64,000 nt of DNA from JBEKTY01 sp049515555 (GCA_049515555.1 JBEKTY010000025.1:5370-69369); one strand, 5' to 3'; numbered from the stretch's first letter, positions 1 through 10,624 are shown. Translations and numbers: made by a program. The notes: generated by a model not told the origin, from the sequence alone.

Positions 1-1440
<1,440 letters not shown>

Positions 1441-1459
1441 GAACAATCGGAGTTTTAAC

Positions 1460-2491
1460 ATGCTTGCTCACTTGCGTGCCAACCTGTGGCTGCTGCTGCT
1501 TAGCGTGCTGGTGTGCTCAATCCTGTATCCGCTGGTGCTGTGGGGCATCGGGCAGGCGGTGTTCCACGAGCAGGCCCAAGGCAGCCTGCTCCTGGACGCG
1601 GGAGGCAAGCCGGTGGGCTCGGGGCTGATCGCCCAGCCGTTCACGCAAGACGAGTATTTTCAGCCCCGGCCGTCGGCGGCTTCGTACGACGCCACGGCCT
1701 CTGCGTGCTCGAACTGGGCGGCCAACAACTATCTGCTCCGCGACCGCGTGGCCCGGCAGCTTGGCCCCATCGTGAAGTATCGTGCGGGATCGAAGAAAGG
1801 CCAGCCGGTCGGCCTGGACATCGAAACATGGTTCCAAAAGGACCAACTTAACGGGAAACCGGGGATTGTGGCCCAGTGGGCCACAAAGTACCCCGCGGTG
1901 GCCCAGAACTGGGTCAAGGCCGACAAGCTCAACGCCGCCTACGTGGCCGATTGGCAGAAGACCCACCCGGCCGAAGTCGCCCAGTGGATCAAGGATAATC
2001 CCGACACGCCGGAGCCCAAGCCTGAGGACCTGGCCGGCCCCTTCTTCAGCAGCTACTCGACCGAGCATCCGGGCACGCTGCCCAGCATCGTCGAGCATAA
2101 GACGGCCGACGGGAGAACGGAAAAGAAGATCGAGCCGGTCAAGGAGGGGACTGACATTCAGGCCGGCTTCTTCGACCTGTGGCTGGCGGCCCATCCGGAG
2201 GCCCAACTCGAGCCGGTCCCGGCCGACATGGTCACCAGCTCCGGGTCGGGGCTGGATCCGCACATTACGCTGGATAACGCCCTTTGGCAGTTAGAGCGCG
2301 TGGCCGCCGCCTGGGCCAAGAAGAGCGGCAAGGACGAGCCCCAGGTCCACCGGACCATCGACGGGCTGCTCCGCCGGAAGAGCTTCTCGCCGTTGGGCGG
2401 CCTGGTGGGCGAGCCCCTGGTCAACGTGCTGGAGATCAACCTGGCCCTTGGCCAGGTTTACGCGCCACGCGCCGCGGGAAAGAACCCCTAG
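1460..2491 (+). CDS. kdpC: Potassium-transporting ATPase subunit C with large insertion
   Basis: KdpC stabilises the KdpFABC complex and assists K+ transport. The single N-terminal membrane helix (about residues 8-32) and the family motifs are present: GSxLIAQPF, YFQPRPSAASYD, VPADMVTSSGSGLDPHIT, and the C-terminal GEPLVNVLEINLAL. At 343 residues it is far longer than the usual ~190. The extra material is about residues 109-250, between the first conserved half and VPADM, and is rich in W, K, P and E. Frame and composition are continuous with the rest, so this looks like a genuine periplasmic insertion and not an error. Co-transcribed with kdpB (19-base gap). Confidence 0.95.
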   Translation: MLAHLRANLWLLLLSVLVCSILYPLVLWGIGQAVFHEQAQGSLLLDAGGKPVGSGLIAQPFTQDEYFQPRPSAASYDATASACSNWAANNYLLRDRVARQLGPIVKYRAGSKKGQPVGLDIETWFQKDQLNGKPGIVAQWATKYPAVAQNWVKADKLNAAYVADWQKTHPAEVAQWIKDNPDTPEPKPEDLAGPFFSSYSTEHPGTLPSIVEHKTADGRTEKKIEPVKEGTDIQAGFFDLWLAAHPEAQLEPVPADMVTSSGSGLDPHITLDNALWQLERVAAAWAKKSGKDEPQVHRTIDGLLRRKSFSPLGGLVGEPLVNVLEINLALGQVYAPRAAGKNP

Positions 2492-2581
2492 TCGCCGAGG
2501 GCGCGCCCATAAGAGGGCCGAACCGCGTTGCGGCGCCAACCGTACGTGCCGAGGATTTCGCCCGGCAGGACGCGGCCGTAA

Positions 2582-4300
2582 TCAGAAGATGATCTGGAAC
2601 CGCGTATATAAGGCGTCTTCCTTCGTGAACGGGTTCGCGACGTTTCCGATCTTCACGGGGCTTGCCAGCGTGGCGTGCTCCCAGTTGAGTTGTGCCCGGA
2701 CCCACTTGTTCAAATACCAGTTGAGGCCCAGGGTCGTCTCCGCGGCTTCGGGGCTCGATCGGTTGGAAGTGCCCGCCGTCTTGGTGGCGAGTCCCGCGCT
2801 GAATGCCTGCTGGCCGACTTCCAGCCTTTCGACGCGGAATGCCAGCTCCCAGGCCCCCGGCGAAGCCATCGGCGCGCAGGGGTTGAAGGGACGGATCGGA
2901 TCGATCTGCTGGGTGTAGTCGGTCCGTTGCTCTCCCGTCAGGAGATAAGTCACCAAGACGTAATAACCGCCGATGGACACGTCCACTATGGGCTTCGTGG
3001 CCGAGAGTTGAAGCATCTGGTTCTGCTGATAGTATTGCGAAGCCACGCCCAACGAGTGGTAGAAGTAAACCAATTCCGGGCTGATGCGATCGCGAACGCC
3101 GTTGGCCAACACGCCGGAATGGTAGGCGAACCAAGTCACGGTAGCGGGCGTGGTTATAATGGGAGGGCTCGTTGTGGTGCCGAGCGCCTCATTCTCGACG
3201 CCCACGCCGCCGGATATCCCGACCTGCAAACCGCGGGCAATGTCCCACCCTTCCGGATCGTTGAACGGACGGAAGTCGATGCGACCGTTGAAGTCTTTGT
3301 GGTCATTCAGATCGATGGTGCTGTCGTTTGGGTCGCCATTCGAAACGGCGACCGCATAATCGAAGCGGTCGCCGAACAGCTTATGGCCGTGGATCATGAC
3401 CCCTTCATCCCGTTGCGGCACCAGTTGATCCATCATCGAGCGTTCCAAGGTCGGCACGTAACGGTCCTGGATCAGTTGTTCGTAGCTGAACGGCTGCTTG
3501 AACTTGCCGCTCTCGAATTGAAATTCATCCCAATAGTGGACGTTCAGGTAGGCGTCGGTGATCGATCTGGATACCGTAATCCCGGCGAAATCCGGCAACA
3601 ATCGAAACTCGTAGTGATCCATCATCGTGGCCTCGATACCAAGCCGTGCACGGCGGATGAGGAACGTATCCGGACTGCCCGTGATGGGGCTGCCCGCGAC
3701 GGCCCCATTGTCGGTTGTGGACGTGTCGACGGGGGTCAGAAATCCCCGGAAATCCGCCTGGATTTGGCCCGTGATGCGCAACTGGAACGATTTATCGGCG
3801 GACTGAATAAAGAAGCCCTCATTCCAGCCGGCGAAATTTGAAACGGAGGGGATTGCCTCGCTGCCGAATGGCGGGGCGGGAGCGGCCGGGGGCCGGGTGC
3901 TTTCCGCCAGCCGCCGCTCCAACTCCGCCACGCGCTGGGCCAAGTCCGGCGGGGGCGGCGGCAGGCCCGTTCCGGCCGCCGCCGGCTCGTCGTAGGTCGC
4001 CAACCGATTCTCGGCCGCAGAATCGGGCCGCGGCGGAGCGGCCGGCGGCAGACGATACACGGTGGTAATACCGCCGGTAATACCGCCGGCATTACCGCCG
4101 GCCGTGCCGGCATTACCGGCGGCGGCCGGGGCCTGACCGGTGGTGGGCCACGCCGCACTGCCCCAGCCCGGCGGCGCCGGCCACACGCCCGCCGCGGGCC
4201 CGCCCGGCCCGGCGCCCTGCTGACCCATTACGCTCGTTGCAGCCGATGCAAACGTCAAAACCAGCAGACATGCCCATCCCTTGGAAACTGTTCCGGACAT
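2582..4300 (-). CDS. OprO/OprP-type outer-membrane porin
   Basis: Probable outer-membrane beta-barrel porin of the phosphate-selective (porin O/P) family. I start it at the ATG at 4300 (572 residues) because this gives a clean signal peptide (MSGTVSKGWACLLVLTFASA) preceded by GAAGAG; the frame stays open 65 codons further upstream without signal-like sequence. After the signal comes a Gly/Ala/Pro-rich stretch, then a short coiled-coil region (LAQRVAELERRLAES), then the barrel, which opens with FQLRITGQIQADFRGF and ends in aromatic F (TRFQIIF), as expected for outer-membrane insertion. Convergent with kdpC. Substrate is not determinable; phosphate or another anion is inference. Confidence 0.85.
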   Translation of the reverse strand: MSGTVSKGWACLLVLTFASAATSVMGQQGAGPGGPAAGVWPAPPGWGSAAWPTTGQAPAAAGNAGTAGGNAGGITGGITTVYRLPPAAPPRPDSAAENRLATYDEPAAAGTGLPPPPPDLAQRVAELERRLAESTRPPAAPAPPFGSEAIPSVSNFAGWNEGFFIQSADKSFQLRITGQIQADFRGFLTPVDTSTTDNGAVAGSPITGSPDTFLIRRARLGIEATMMDHYEFRLLPDFAGITVSRSITDAYLNVHYWDEFQFESGKFKQPFSYEQLIQDRYVPTLERSMMDQLVPQRDEGVMIHGHKLFGDRFDYAVAVSNGDPNDSTIDLNDHKDFNGRIDFRPFNDPEGWDIARGLQVGISGGVGVENEALGTTTSPPIITTPATVTWFAYHSGVLANGVRDRISPELVYFYHSLGVASQYYQQNQMLQLSATKPIVDVSIGGYYVLVTYLLTGEQRTDYTQQIDPIRPFNPCAPMASPGAWELAFRVERLEVGQQAFSAGLATKTAGTSNRSSPEAAETTLGLNWYLNKWVRAQLNWEHATLASPVKIGNVANPFTKEDALYTRFQIIF

Positions 4301-4564
4301 GCTGCTCTTCGGCAAGAAACCCGCCGCCTCAACCGTCGTCGCCCGTATTACCGGCCGCATCGGGCCGCTACATTTGCCAGTATCCTCAGTAACGGCGCCT
4401 TCCTTCATTACCTTTGATTTGATCGAATCGGCAGAAGCGAGAATTTCACTCGTCTTGGGATAAAACGGGCATTTGGCATAGGCCGCCGGCCGCACGGCTG
4501 ATACCCGCGGAACGACCGCCAGAAGCGCTTTTGCCGGCGCGATGCGGATTTCCGACCCAGGCCG

Positions 4565-4686
4565 CTAGTGCTCTGTCAACAGTGGTTTGATGGATGGGTG
4601 GCACGCCCCGAAAGGGCGTGGTGAGCCGCCCACCCACGCCCTTTCAGGACGTGCCACCCACCAATTGAAGACCGACAGAGCACTAG
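4565..4686. repeat. Miniature inverted-repeat element with CTAG ends
   Basis: The ends are perfect 13-nt inverted repeats, CTAGTGCTCTGTC (4565-4577) and GACAGAGCACTAG (4674-4686). Inside is a second, longer imperfect palindrome built from GGGTGGCACG and CGTGCCACCC with AAAGGGCGTGG/CACGCCCTTT. No coding capacity. It lies 24 bases upstream of the RND permease start. A TATGAT hexamer at 4697-4702, just beyond its right end, could serve as a -10 box for that gene. Confidence 0.8.
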
Positions 4687-4710
4687 CCTGCCAAGCTATG
4701 ATTATGTTGT

Positions 4711-7700
4711 ATGAACATCATCCTGCTGGCCTTGCGGCGCCCCCTGACCGTGATGATTGCCCTGGTGGGCGTGGCCTTGGGATGCGCCGTGGCCCTCTGG
4801 CGGATGCCGGTGGACATCTTTCCCGCCCTCAACTTGCCGGTCATTTATGTCTGCCAGCCGTACGGCGGCATGGACCCGGCGCAGATGGAAGGCTTCCTGG
4901 CCAATTACTACGAGTACCATTTTCTGTACATCACCGGCATTCACCACGTGGAATCGCGGAACATCCAGGGCCTGTCTCTGATGAAATTATTCTTCCATCC
5001 CGGCACCGACATGGCCCAGGCCATGGCGGAGACGGTGAATTACGTCAATCGTGCGCGGGCCTTCATGCCCCCCGGCACCGTCAGTCCGTTCGTGGTGCGT
5101 TTCGATACGGGGAGCGTGCCGGTGGGCTATCTCGTGCTGTCGAGCGAGAGCCGCAGCATCGGCGAGATCCAGGACCTGGCCCTGTTCCGCGTGCGGCCGA
5201 TGTTCGCCGGCCTGCCGGGCGTTTCCGCCCCGCCGCCGCTGGGCGGCAACCAGCGGACGGTGGTCGTCACCGTCGATCCCGAGCGGCTGCGGGCCTACGG
5301 CATGACCCCCGCCGAGGTCGTCCAGGCCCTGGCCGAAGGAAACGCAATCAGCCCCTCCGGCAACCTGCCGCTGGATGGGAAGTATCCCTTCGTGCCGGTC
5401 AACTCGGTGGTCCGCGAGGTGCGCGATCTGGAGACGATCCCCTTGCGGGCCGGCCCCACCGCGCCCGTCTATATCCGCGACGTGGGATACGTGCAGGACA
5501 GCACCGACGCGCCCTGCGGCTACGCCCTGGTCAACGGCCGCCGCTCGGTGTACCTGCTGGTGACCAAGCGGGCCGACGCCTCGACCCTCAGCGTGGTCCG
5601 CCAGGTGAAGGCCGCCCTGCCCGACATGCAGGCCGCGGTGCCGCCGGACATTCACGTCGGCTACCAGTTCGACCAGTCGCCCTACGTGACGCGGGCCATT
5701 TGGGGCGTCGCCGTGGAAGGGACGCTGGGGGCGATGCTGGTCGGCCTGATGATCCTGCTGTTCCTCCGCGATTGGCGGAGTGCGATCATCGTGCTGCTGA
5801 ATATCCCGCTGGCCATCATGACGGCCGTCGTGGCCCTGTGGCTGGCCGGCCAGACGATCAACCTGATGACCCTGGGCGGGCTGGCCCTGGCCATCGGCAT
5901 CCTGGTGGACGAAGCCACCGTCGAGATCGAGAACATTCACACGCAGATGGAGCACACCCCCTCGATCGCCCGCGCCGTGCGGCTGGGGAACGCCCAGACC
6001 GCGCGGCCGCGGCTGTTGGCCATGGTCTGCATCCTGGCGGTCTTCATTTCCTCGTTCTTCATGCAGGGTGCGCCGCGCTCGATGTTCGTGCCCCTGTCGC
6101 TGGCCGTGGGGTTCTCGATGGTGGCTTCCTACCTCTTGTCGAGCACGCTGGTGCCGGTGCTCTCGGTGTGGCTGTTGCGGCGCGCTGCGCTCGTCGGCCC
6201 GGAAGCCGGTGCGGCGCCCGCCGCCGATTGTGCGCCCGGCCGTCGGCCGGCCGTCTGGGGCTGGCTGCGGCGGGGCTCCTTCGAGCGCTTCCGCCGCGGG
6301 TACCAGCGGCTGCTGGCCGCCGTGGTCCGTTTCCGCCCGGGCCTGGTGGCCGCGTATCTGGCGGTGTGTGCGGCAATAATCGGCGGCCTGGGCCCCCGGC
6401 TGGGCACGGAGATCTTCCCGAGCGTCGACACCGGCCAATTCCGCCTGCGTCTGCGGGCCCCCGACGGAACCGACATCGATCGCACCGAGCAGGTCGTCCT
6501 GGCGACGCTCGAGGTGATTCGCCAGTCGGCCGGGGCGGAGAACGTCGAGATGACCCTGGGATACCTGGGCACGATCCCCTCGGCCTACCCCATCGACGCC
6601 GTGTTTCAATGGATGCGCGGGCCGGAGGATGCCGTGCTGTGGGTGGCCCTGAAGAAGGACAGCCGGCTGGGCATCGAGCCGCTGAAAGAGGAACTCCGCC
6701 GGCGGTTGGCCGCGCGCCTGCCCGAGGTGCAGTTCTCCTTCGAGCCGGCCGACATCGTCAACGAGGTGATGAGTTTCGGCTCGCCCACGCCGGTCGAGGT
6801 GGCCGTCAACGGGCCGGACTTCGCCCAGACCCGCCCCTACGCGGCGAAAATCAAGGGCGAGCTGGCGAAGATTTCCGGGCTGTGCGACCTGCAAGTCGTG
6901 CAGTCGCTGGATTACCCGACGGTCCGCGTCGACGTGGACCGCAAGCGGGCGGGCAGCGTGTACGTGACGCCGGCCGACGTGGCCCGCTCGCTGGCCGAGG
7001 CCACCTCCTCCAGCCGTTTCACCGTGCCCAACTTCTGGGCCGATCCCCAGACCGGCATCGGCTACCAGGTGCAGGTCGAGGCGCCGCGTCCGATCGTCCG
7101 CACGCCGCGGGGCATCCGGCCCATCGGCTCGATCGACGACTTGAAGATGCTCCCGGTGAAGCGCAACGCGGCGGGCACAGTGCTGGTTCGCGACGTGGCC
7201 GCGGTTTCCAGCGCCGTCATGCCCGGTGAAATCGACCGCTATAACATGCGGCGGCAGGTGAGCATGACGGCCAACCTGGCCGGCATGGACCTGGGCCGCG
7301 CCTCGCGGGCGGTGGCCGGGGCGATTGACAGCGCGGGCGAGCCGCCCCGCGGCGTGAAGGTCGAAGCCCGCGGCCAGATCCCCGTCATGCGCGAGATGCT
7401 GGGCGGCCTAGCCCTGGGGCTGGCCTCGGCGGTGGTCGTCATCTTTCTCCTGCTGGCCGCCAATTTCCAGTCGCTGCGGTTGGCGCTGGCCGCCGTCTCG
7501 ACCGCCCCCGCCGCCGTCGCCGGCGTAGTGGTCATGCTCTATCTGACCCGCACTACGCTCAATATCCAATCGCTGATCGGCGCGATCATGGCCGTCGGCG
7601 TGGCCATGGCCAACGCCATCCTGCTGGTAACGATGGCCGAGAGCCGCCGCCGGCAAGGAGCGGCCGCGACCGCCGCGGCCGTCGAGGGCGCGGGCAGCCG

Positions 7701-7968
7701 GCTCCGCCCGATCCTCATGACCACCTGCGCCATGATGGTCGGCATGCTGCCCCTGGCCCTGGCCGTCGGCGAGTCGGGCCAGCAGAACGCACCCTTGGGC
7801 CGGGCCGTCATCGGCGGACTGGCCGCGGCTACCGCCGCCACGCTGCTGGTGCTGCCCGCCGTCTTCGCCTTGATCCAGCGGCGGGCCAGCATCCGCTCGG
7901 CCTCGCTCGACCCCGACGACCCGGCCAGCGTTTACTATCTGCCCGCGGCGGATCGAGGAGCGCCGTAA
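4711..7968 (+). CDS. RND-family efflux permease (AcrB/HAE1-like)
   Basis: Inner-membrane proton-driven efflux pump subunit. The 1085 residues match the family length. Features: N-terminal membrane helix at residues 8-28 followed by RMPVDIFPALNLPVI, two large periplasmic loops, and the helix-4 motif GGLALAIGILVDEATVEIEN, in which the proton-relay acidic residues are D and E. A second membrane block begins near MREMLGGLALGLASAVVVIF and contains GAIMAVGVAMANAILLV. The adaptor gene follows after one base (TAA, G, ATG), so the two are one operon. No TolC-type outer-membrane gene is adjacent. Substrate unknown; the lack of a metal-type motif argues mildly for organic compounds (inference). Confidence 0.93.
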   Translation: MNIILLALRRPLTVMIALVGVALGCAVALWRMPVDIFPALNLPVIYVCQPYGGMDPAQMEGFLANYYEYHFLYITGIHHVESRNIQGLSLMKLFFHPGTDMAQAMAETVNYVNRARAFMPPGTVSPFVVRFDTGSVPVGYLVLSSESRSIGEIQDLALFRVRPMFAGLPGVSAPPPLGGNQRTVVVTVDPERLRAYGMTPAEVVQALAEGNAISPSGNLPLDGKYPFVPVNSVVREVRDLETIPLRAGPTAPVYIRDVGYVQDSTDAPCGYALVNGRRSVYLLVTKRADASTLSVVRQVKAALPDMQAAVPPDIHVGYQFDQSPYVTRAIWGVAVEGTLGAMLVGLMILLFLRDWRSAIIVLLNIPLAIMTAVVALWLAGQTINLMTLGGLALAIGILVDEATVEIENIHTQMEHTPSIARAVRLGNAQTARPRLLAMVCILAVFISSFFMQGAPRSMFVPLSLAVGFSMVASYLLSSTLVPVLSVWLLRRAALVGPEAGAAPAADCAPGRRPAVWGWLRRGSFERFRRGYQRLLAAVVRFRPGLVAAYLAVCAAIIGGLGPRLGTEIFPSVDTGQFRLRLRAPDGTDIDRTEQVVLATLEVIRQSAGAENVEMTLGYLGTIPSAYPIDAVFQWMRGPEDAVLWVALKKDSRLGIEPLKEELRRRLAARLPEVQFSFEPADIVNEVMSFGSPTPVEVAVNGPDFAQTRPYAAKIKGELAKISGLCDLQVVQSLDYPTVRVDVDRKRAGSVYVTPADVARSLAEATSSSRFTVPNFWADPQTGIGYQVQVEAPRPIVRTPRGIRPIGSIDDLKMLPVKRNAAGTVLVRDVAAVSSAVMPGEIDRYNMRRQVSMTANLAGMDLGRASRAVAGAIDSAGEPPRGVKVEARGQIPVMREMLGGLALGLASAVVVIFLLLAANFQSLRLALAAVSTAPAAVAGVVVMLYLTRTTLNIQSLIGAIMAVGVAMANAILLVTMAESRRRQGAAATAAAVEGAGSRLRPILMTTCAMMVGMLPLALAVGESGQQNAPLGRAVIGGLAAATAATLLVLPAVFALIQRRASIRSASLDPDDPASVYYLPAADRGAP

Positions 7969-7969
7969 G

Positions 7970-9445
7970 ATGATTTCCAAGAAATGTAGGGTGGGTCGAG
8001 CGCAGCGAGCCCCACCATCTTCGACGGACGACGGGAGACGGACGACGGGCCGTAGTGCTGCCGTCCGTCGTCCGTCGCCCGTCCTCCGTCGCGGTTCTAC
8101 AGCCCTCACCCTAACCCTCTCCCGGAGGGAGAGGGGACCGGGCATCCGTTGGGCGCTGGCCGCGGCCCTGCTGGGCGCCCTGGCCGGCTGCCGGCAGTCA
8201 TCGAGCGATCCGCAGCCGGCCGGCCCGCCGACGGCCACTGCGGCGGTGCAGGTCGCCGCCGCCCGGCCGGTCCGCAAGACGCTCCGCCTGGAGAGCGTCC
8301 AGCCAGGCCAGATCGAGGCCTTCGAGGAGACGCCGCTTTTCGTCAAGCTGCCCGCCTACGTCGAAAAGCTGCACGTGGACATCGGCGACCGCGTCGAGGC
8401 CGATCAGCTTCTCGTGGAGTTGTTCCTTCCCGAGTTGAAAGCCGAGGTGCGGCAGAAGGAGGCGGCGGAAGCGCAGGCCGGGGCCGAGATCGAGCTGGCC
8501 ACGGCCGCCCTCCGCGCCGCCGAGGCCGCCGTGGCCACCGCCCAGGCCAACCAGCGCCTGATGGCGGCCGGCAACATCCGCGCCGAGGCGGATGTCACCC
8601 GCTGGCAATCGCAGTACGCGCGGATCAGCCAACTGGTGAGCGGCGGCTCGTTGGACCGCAAACTCGAAGACGAAACCCGCGAGTCGCTGAAGGCCGCCGA
8701 AGCGGCGCGGGCCGAGGCCCAGGCCAAGGTCGAGGCCGCCCGGGCGGCCGTGCTGCAAAGCCAGGCCGACGTGGCCAAGGCCCAGGCCAATCAGTCCGTG
8801 GCCCGCGCCCGACAGGGAAACGCCGAAGCCGACCTTTCACGCGTAAAGACCCTTCTCCAGTACACGCGAATCCGCGCCCCGTATGCCGGCGTGGTAACCG
8901 AGCGGAACGTCAATCGCGGCGATTTCGTGCAGCCGGCCGGCACTATGACCGCCAGGCCGCTTCTAAGCGTCGCCCGCACCGACGTGGTTCGCATCTTCGT
9001 GGCCGTGCCGGAAATGGAGTCGCCATGGGTCGAAGCCGGCCAGCCCGGCTACGTCCACGTGCAGGCCCTTCCCGACCGGGTCGCAGAAGGAAAAGTGGCG
9101 CGGACGAGTTGGGTCTTGGGCCCTAATCGGACGCTGCGCACGGAGCTGGACCTGCCCAATCCCCAGGGCCTGCTGCGGCCGGGAATGTACGCCACCGCCC
9201 ACCTCCGGCTCCAAGAGCGCGCCGGGGCGTGCGTCCTGCCGCTCTCGGCCGTACTCCGCGAGGGCAAACAGGCCTTCTGCTGGATCGCCGCCGGCGGCCA
9301 CGCGGTCCGCACTCCGATCCGCCTGGGCCTCCAGGTGGGCGACGAGGTGGAGGTCGTCTCCGGCCTCGGCGGCGAGGAGTGGGTTGTGCGGTCGCAAATC
9401 GGCTCGCTGCGGGAAGGCCAGCCCGTCGAGCTGGCCCAGCCCTAG
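7970..9445 (+). CDS. RND efflux periplasmic adaptor (MFP/HlyD family lipoprotein) with repeat-derived leader
   Basis: Periplasmic adaptor linking the RND permease to an outer-membrane channel. The mature protein starts at a lipobox (LLGALAGC, Cys encoded near 8190). The lipoyl-like halves flank a long alpha-helical hairpin (residues about 150-290, Ala/Glu/Lys rich), followed by IRAPYAGVVTERNVNRGDFV and the beta-barrel part. The only start codons in frame before the signal sequence are ATG 7970 and GTG 7991. That makes the first ~58 residues a translation of three palindromic repeats (7987-8135), so the signal sequence now begins far from the N-terminus. Whether lipoprotein export still works is uncertain. 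One base after the permease stop, same operon. Confidence 0.88.
   Translation: MISKKCRVGRAQRAPPSSTDDGRRTTGRSAAVRRPSPVLRRGSTALTLTLSRRERGPGIRWALAAALLGALAGCRQSSSDPQPAGPPTATAAVQVAAARPVRKTLRLESVQPGQIEAFEETPLFVKLPAYVEKLHVDIGDRVEADQLLVELFLPELKAEVRQKEAAEAQAGAEIELATAALRAAEAAVATAQANQRLMAAGNIRAEADVTRWQSQYARISQLVSGGSLDRKLEDETRESLKAAEAARAEAQAKVEAARAAVLQSQADVAKAQANQSVARARQGNAEADLSRVKTLLQYTRIRAPYAGVVTERNVNRGDFVQPAGTMTARPLLSVARTDVVRIFVAVPEMESPWVEAGQPGYVHVQALPDRVAEGKVARTSWVLGPNRTLRTELDLPNPQGLLRPGMYATAHLRLQERAGACVLPLSAVLREGKQAFCWIAAGGHAVRTPIRLGLQVGDEVEVVSGLGGEEWVVRSQIGSLREGQPVELAQP
7987..8135. repeat. Cluster of three palindromic repeats inside the adaptor gene leader
   Basis: Three unlike palindromes stand side by side. 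7987-8017 has the TAGGGTGGGTCGAG...CGAGCCCCACC family sequence, also found near 33902 and 53283. 8022-8091 is an inverted repeat with arms of about 31 nt built from CGACGGACGACGGG words. 8115-8135 is CCCTCTCCC-GGA-GGGAGAGGG. All lie between the start codon and the lipoprotein signal of the adaptor gene and keep its frame open. Confidence 0.85.
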
Positions 9446-9480
9446 CTTCCGACTTTCCGCAACAGAAACTAGCCCATCAG

Positions 9481-10477
9481 CACCGCGTCCCGGATCAGGT
9501 CCTAGGCATCCTTGGTTCGTGACCATCTGCAATCGCAGGAAGATCGTACGCGAGCGCGGACTGGGCTGCGTGTCTTCTGACCGCATCCACCATTCGCTTC
9601 CAGTGCGGCGCGAGGAATGGAGGATTCGTCAATCCACGTCGCGCGTAGATCCCTGTGGCTTTCGACAGATCCAAGTTCGCCACGATGACCGCTTCGCTGC
9701 GATTGTCGGCCAGGCCGAGTACCCGCTCGTCCGGCCCAACGATCTTCGAGTCACCGGCGGACCACTTGTCGTCTCCCTGGGGGCCCACCGAGTTGGCAAA
9801 GACGTAATAGATGGCGTTCTCGAAGGCCCGCGCGGCAATCCCGTCTCGTCCACCGCGCTTGTGACGCGACACAGCCAGCGAATCCATCCCGGCATTGGGG
9901 TGGAAGAGAATCCGCGCCCCGGCCATGACCGCCAACCGGACCAACTCGGGATAACGGCGCTCGTGGCAGATCACCGCTGTCGCGCAGACGCCGTCGATCT
10001 CGAACAGCGCCACGGCATTGCCGGGCGCAAAATGGTCGCGGTCCATCTCCGTGAGGTGGCACTTCGCGTAGCAATGCACCACGGCCCCCTGTCGATCAAA
10101 GACCACCAGGCAGTTGTACAGCTTGCCACGACGGAGAACCGGTGAGCCTGCTAAGACGTTCATCCGAAAGCGGGCAGCCATCCGGCTCAGGGCTGCAAGG
10201 GCGCCGGCGATCTCGGCGGGCTTCAGCCGAGAGAAATCATAGGCATAGCCTGTGGTTGCAAACTCGGGCAGCAGCACGGCATCGGCTCGGCGACGGGCGG
10301 CCGCGCCCAGCAGTTGCTCGATCTTCGCCAGATTCTCGTCAATCGTCGGGGCGAACGTCATTTGGACGGCAGCCACCCGTAATCGGTCACGGACGCTGCC
10401 GAGGGCGCCGTTTTGCGCGGTCGTGAGAGCCATAGTCATTCGGCCCAGTGTCCCTTGACCACCGCGTCGCGGATCAG
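9481..10477. repeat. Direct repeats flanking the nitrilase gene
   Basis: CACCGCGTCCCGGATCAG at 9481-9498 recurs as CACCGCGTCGCGGATCAG at 10460-10477 (17 of 18 identical), bracketing the hydrolase gene at 9495-10439. On the minus strand both encode LIRDAV in a frame different from the hydrolase, as if each were the tail of the same kind of resident gene. Confidence 0.6.
9495..10439 (-). CDS. Carbon-nitrogen hydrolase (nitrilase superfamily)
   Basis: Cytoplasmic amidase or carbamoylase-type enzyme of 314 residues. The superfamily Glu-Lys-Cys triad is visible: E in LLPEFATTGY, K in YAKCHLTEMDRDHF, and the nucleophile C in AVICHERRYPE. The opening RVAAVQMTFAPTIDENLAKI is typical. There is no signal peptide. 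The start ATG at 10439 overlaps the TGA of an upstream gene remnant (ATGA), so it was once translationally coupled. The substrate cannot be read from the sequence. It is flanked by 18-nt direct repeats (see 9481-10477). Confidence 0.9.
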   Translation of the reverse strand: MTMALTTAQNGALGSVRDRLRVAAVQMTFAPTIDENLAKIEQLLGAAARRRADAVLLPEFATTGYAYDFSRLKPAEIAGALAALSRMAARFRMNVLAGSPVLRRGKLYNCLVVFDRQGAVVHCYAKCHLTEMDRDHFAPGNAVALFEIDGVCATAVICHERRYPELVRLAVMAGARILFHPNAGMDSLAVSRHKRGGRDGIAARAFENAIYYVFANSVGPQGDDKWSAGDSKIVGPDERVLGLADNRSEAVIVANLDLSKATGIYARRGLTNPPFLAPHWKRMVDAVRRHAAQSALAYDLPAIADGHEPRMPRT

Positions 10478-10488
10478 ATACTCGACAT
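10436..10488 (-). pseudogene. C-terminal remnant of an unidentified gene upstream of the nitrilase
   Basis: A short frame reading YVEYLIRDAVVKGHWAE and ending in TGA overlaps the nitrilase start by 4 nt (ATGA). The frame is closed just upstream by TAG. The ending resembles the LIRDAVLMG string that follows the nitrilase stop at about 9465-9495. I do not recognise the family; the tail-like nature is inferred from the stop/start overlap and the duplicated words. Confidence 0.3.
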
Positions 10489-10624
10489 ACTACCCCGGCA
10501 GCGGCGCACCGTCAACCACCGGGCGGTTGCTCGAATGGATTTGAGCAGATGAAAAGGCCGGTTGCCCAAGTCGCCAGCCAGTGACCCCGTGGTCGCGAGG
10601 GAAGTGACCCTGTAATCCCAGGCT

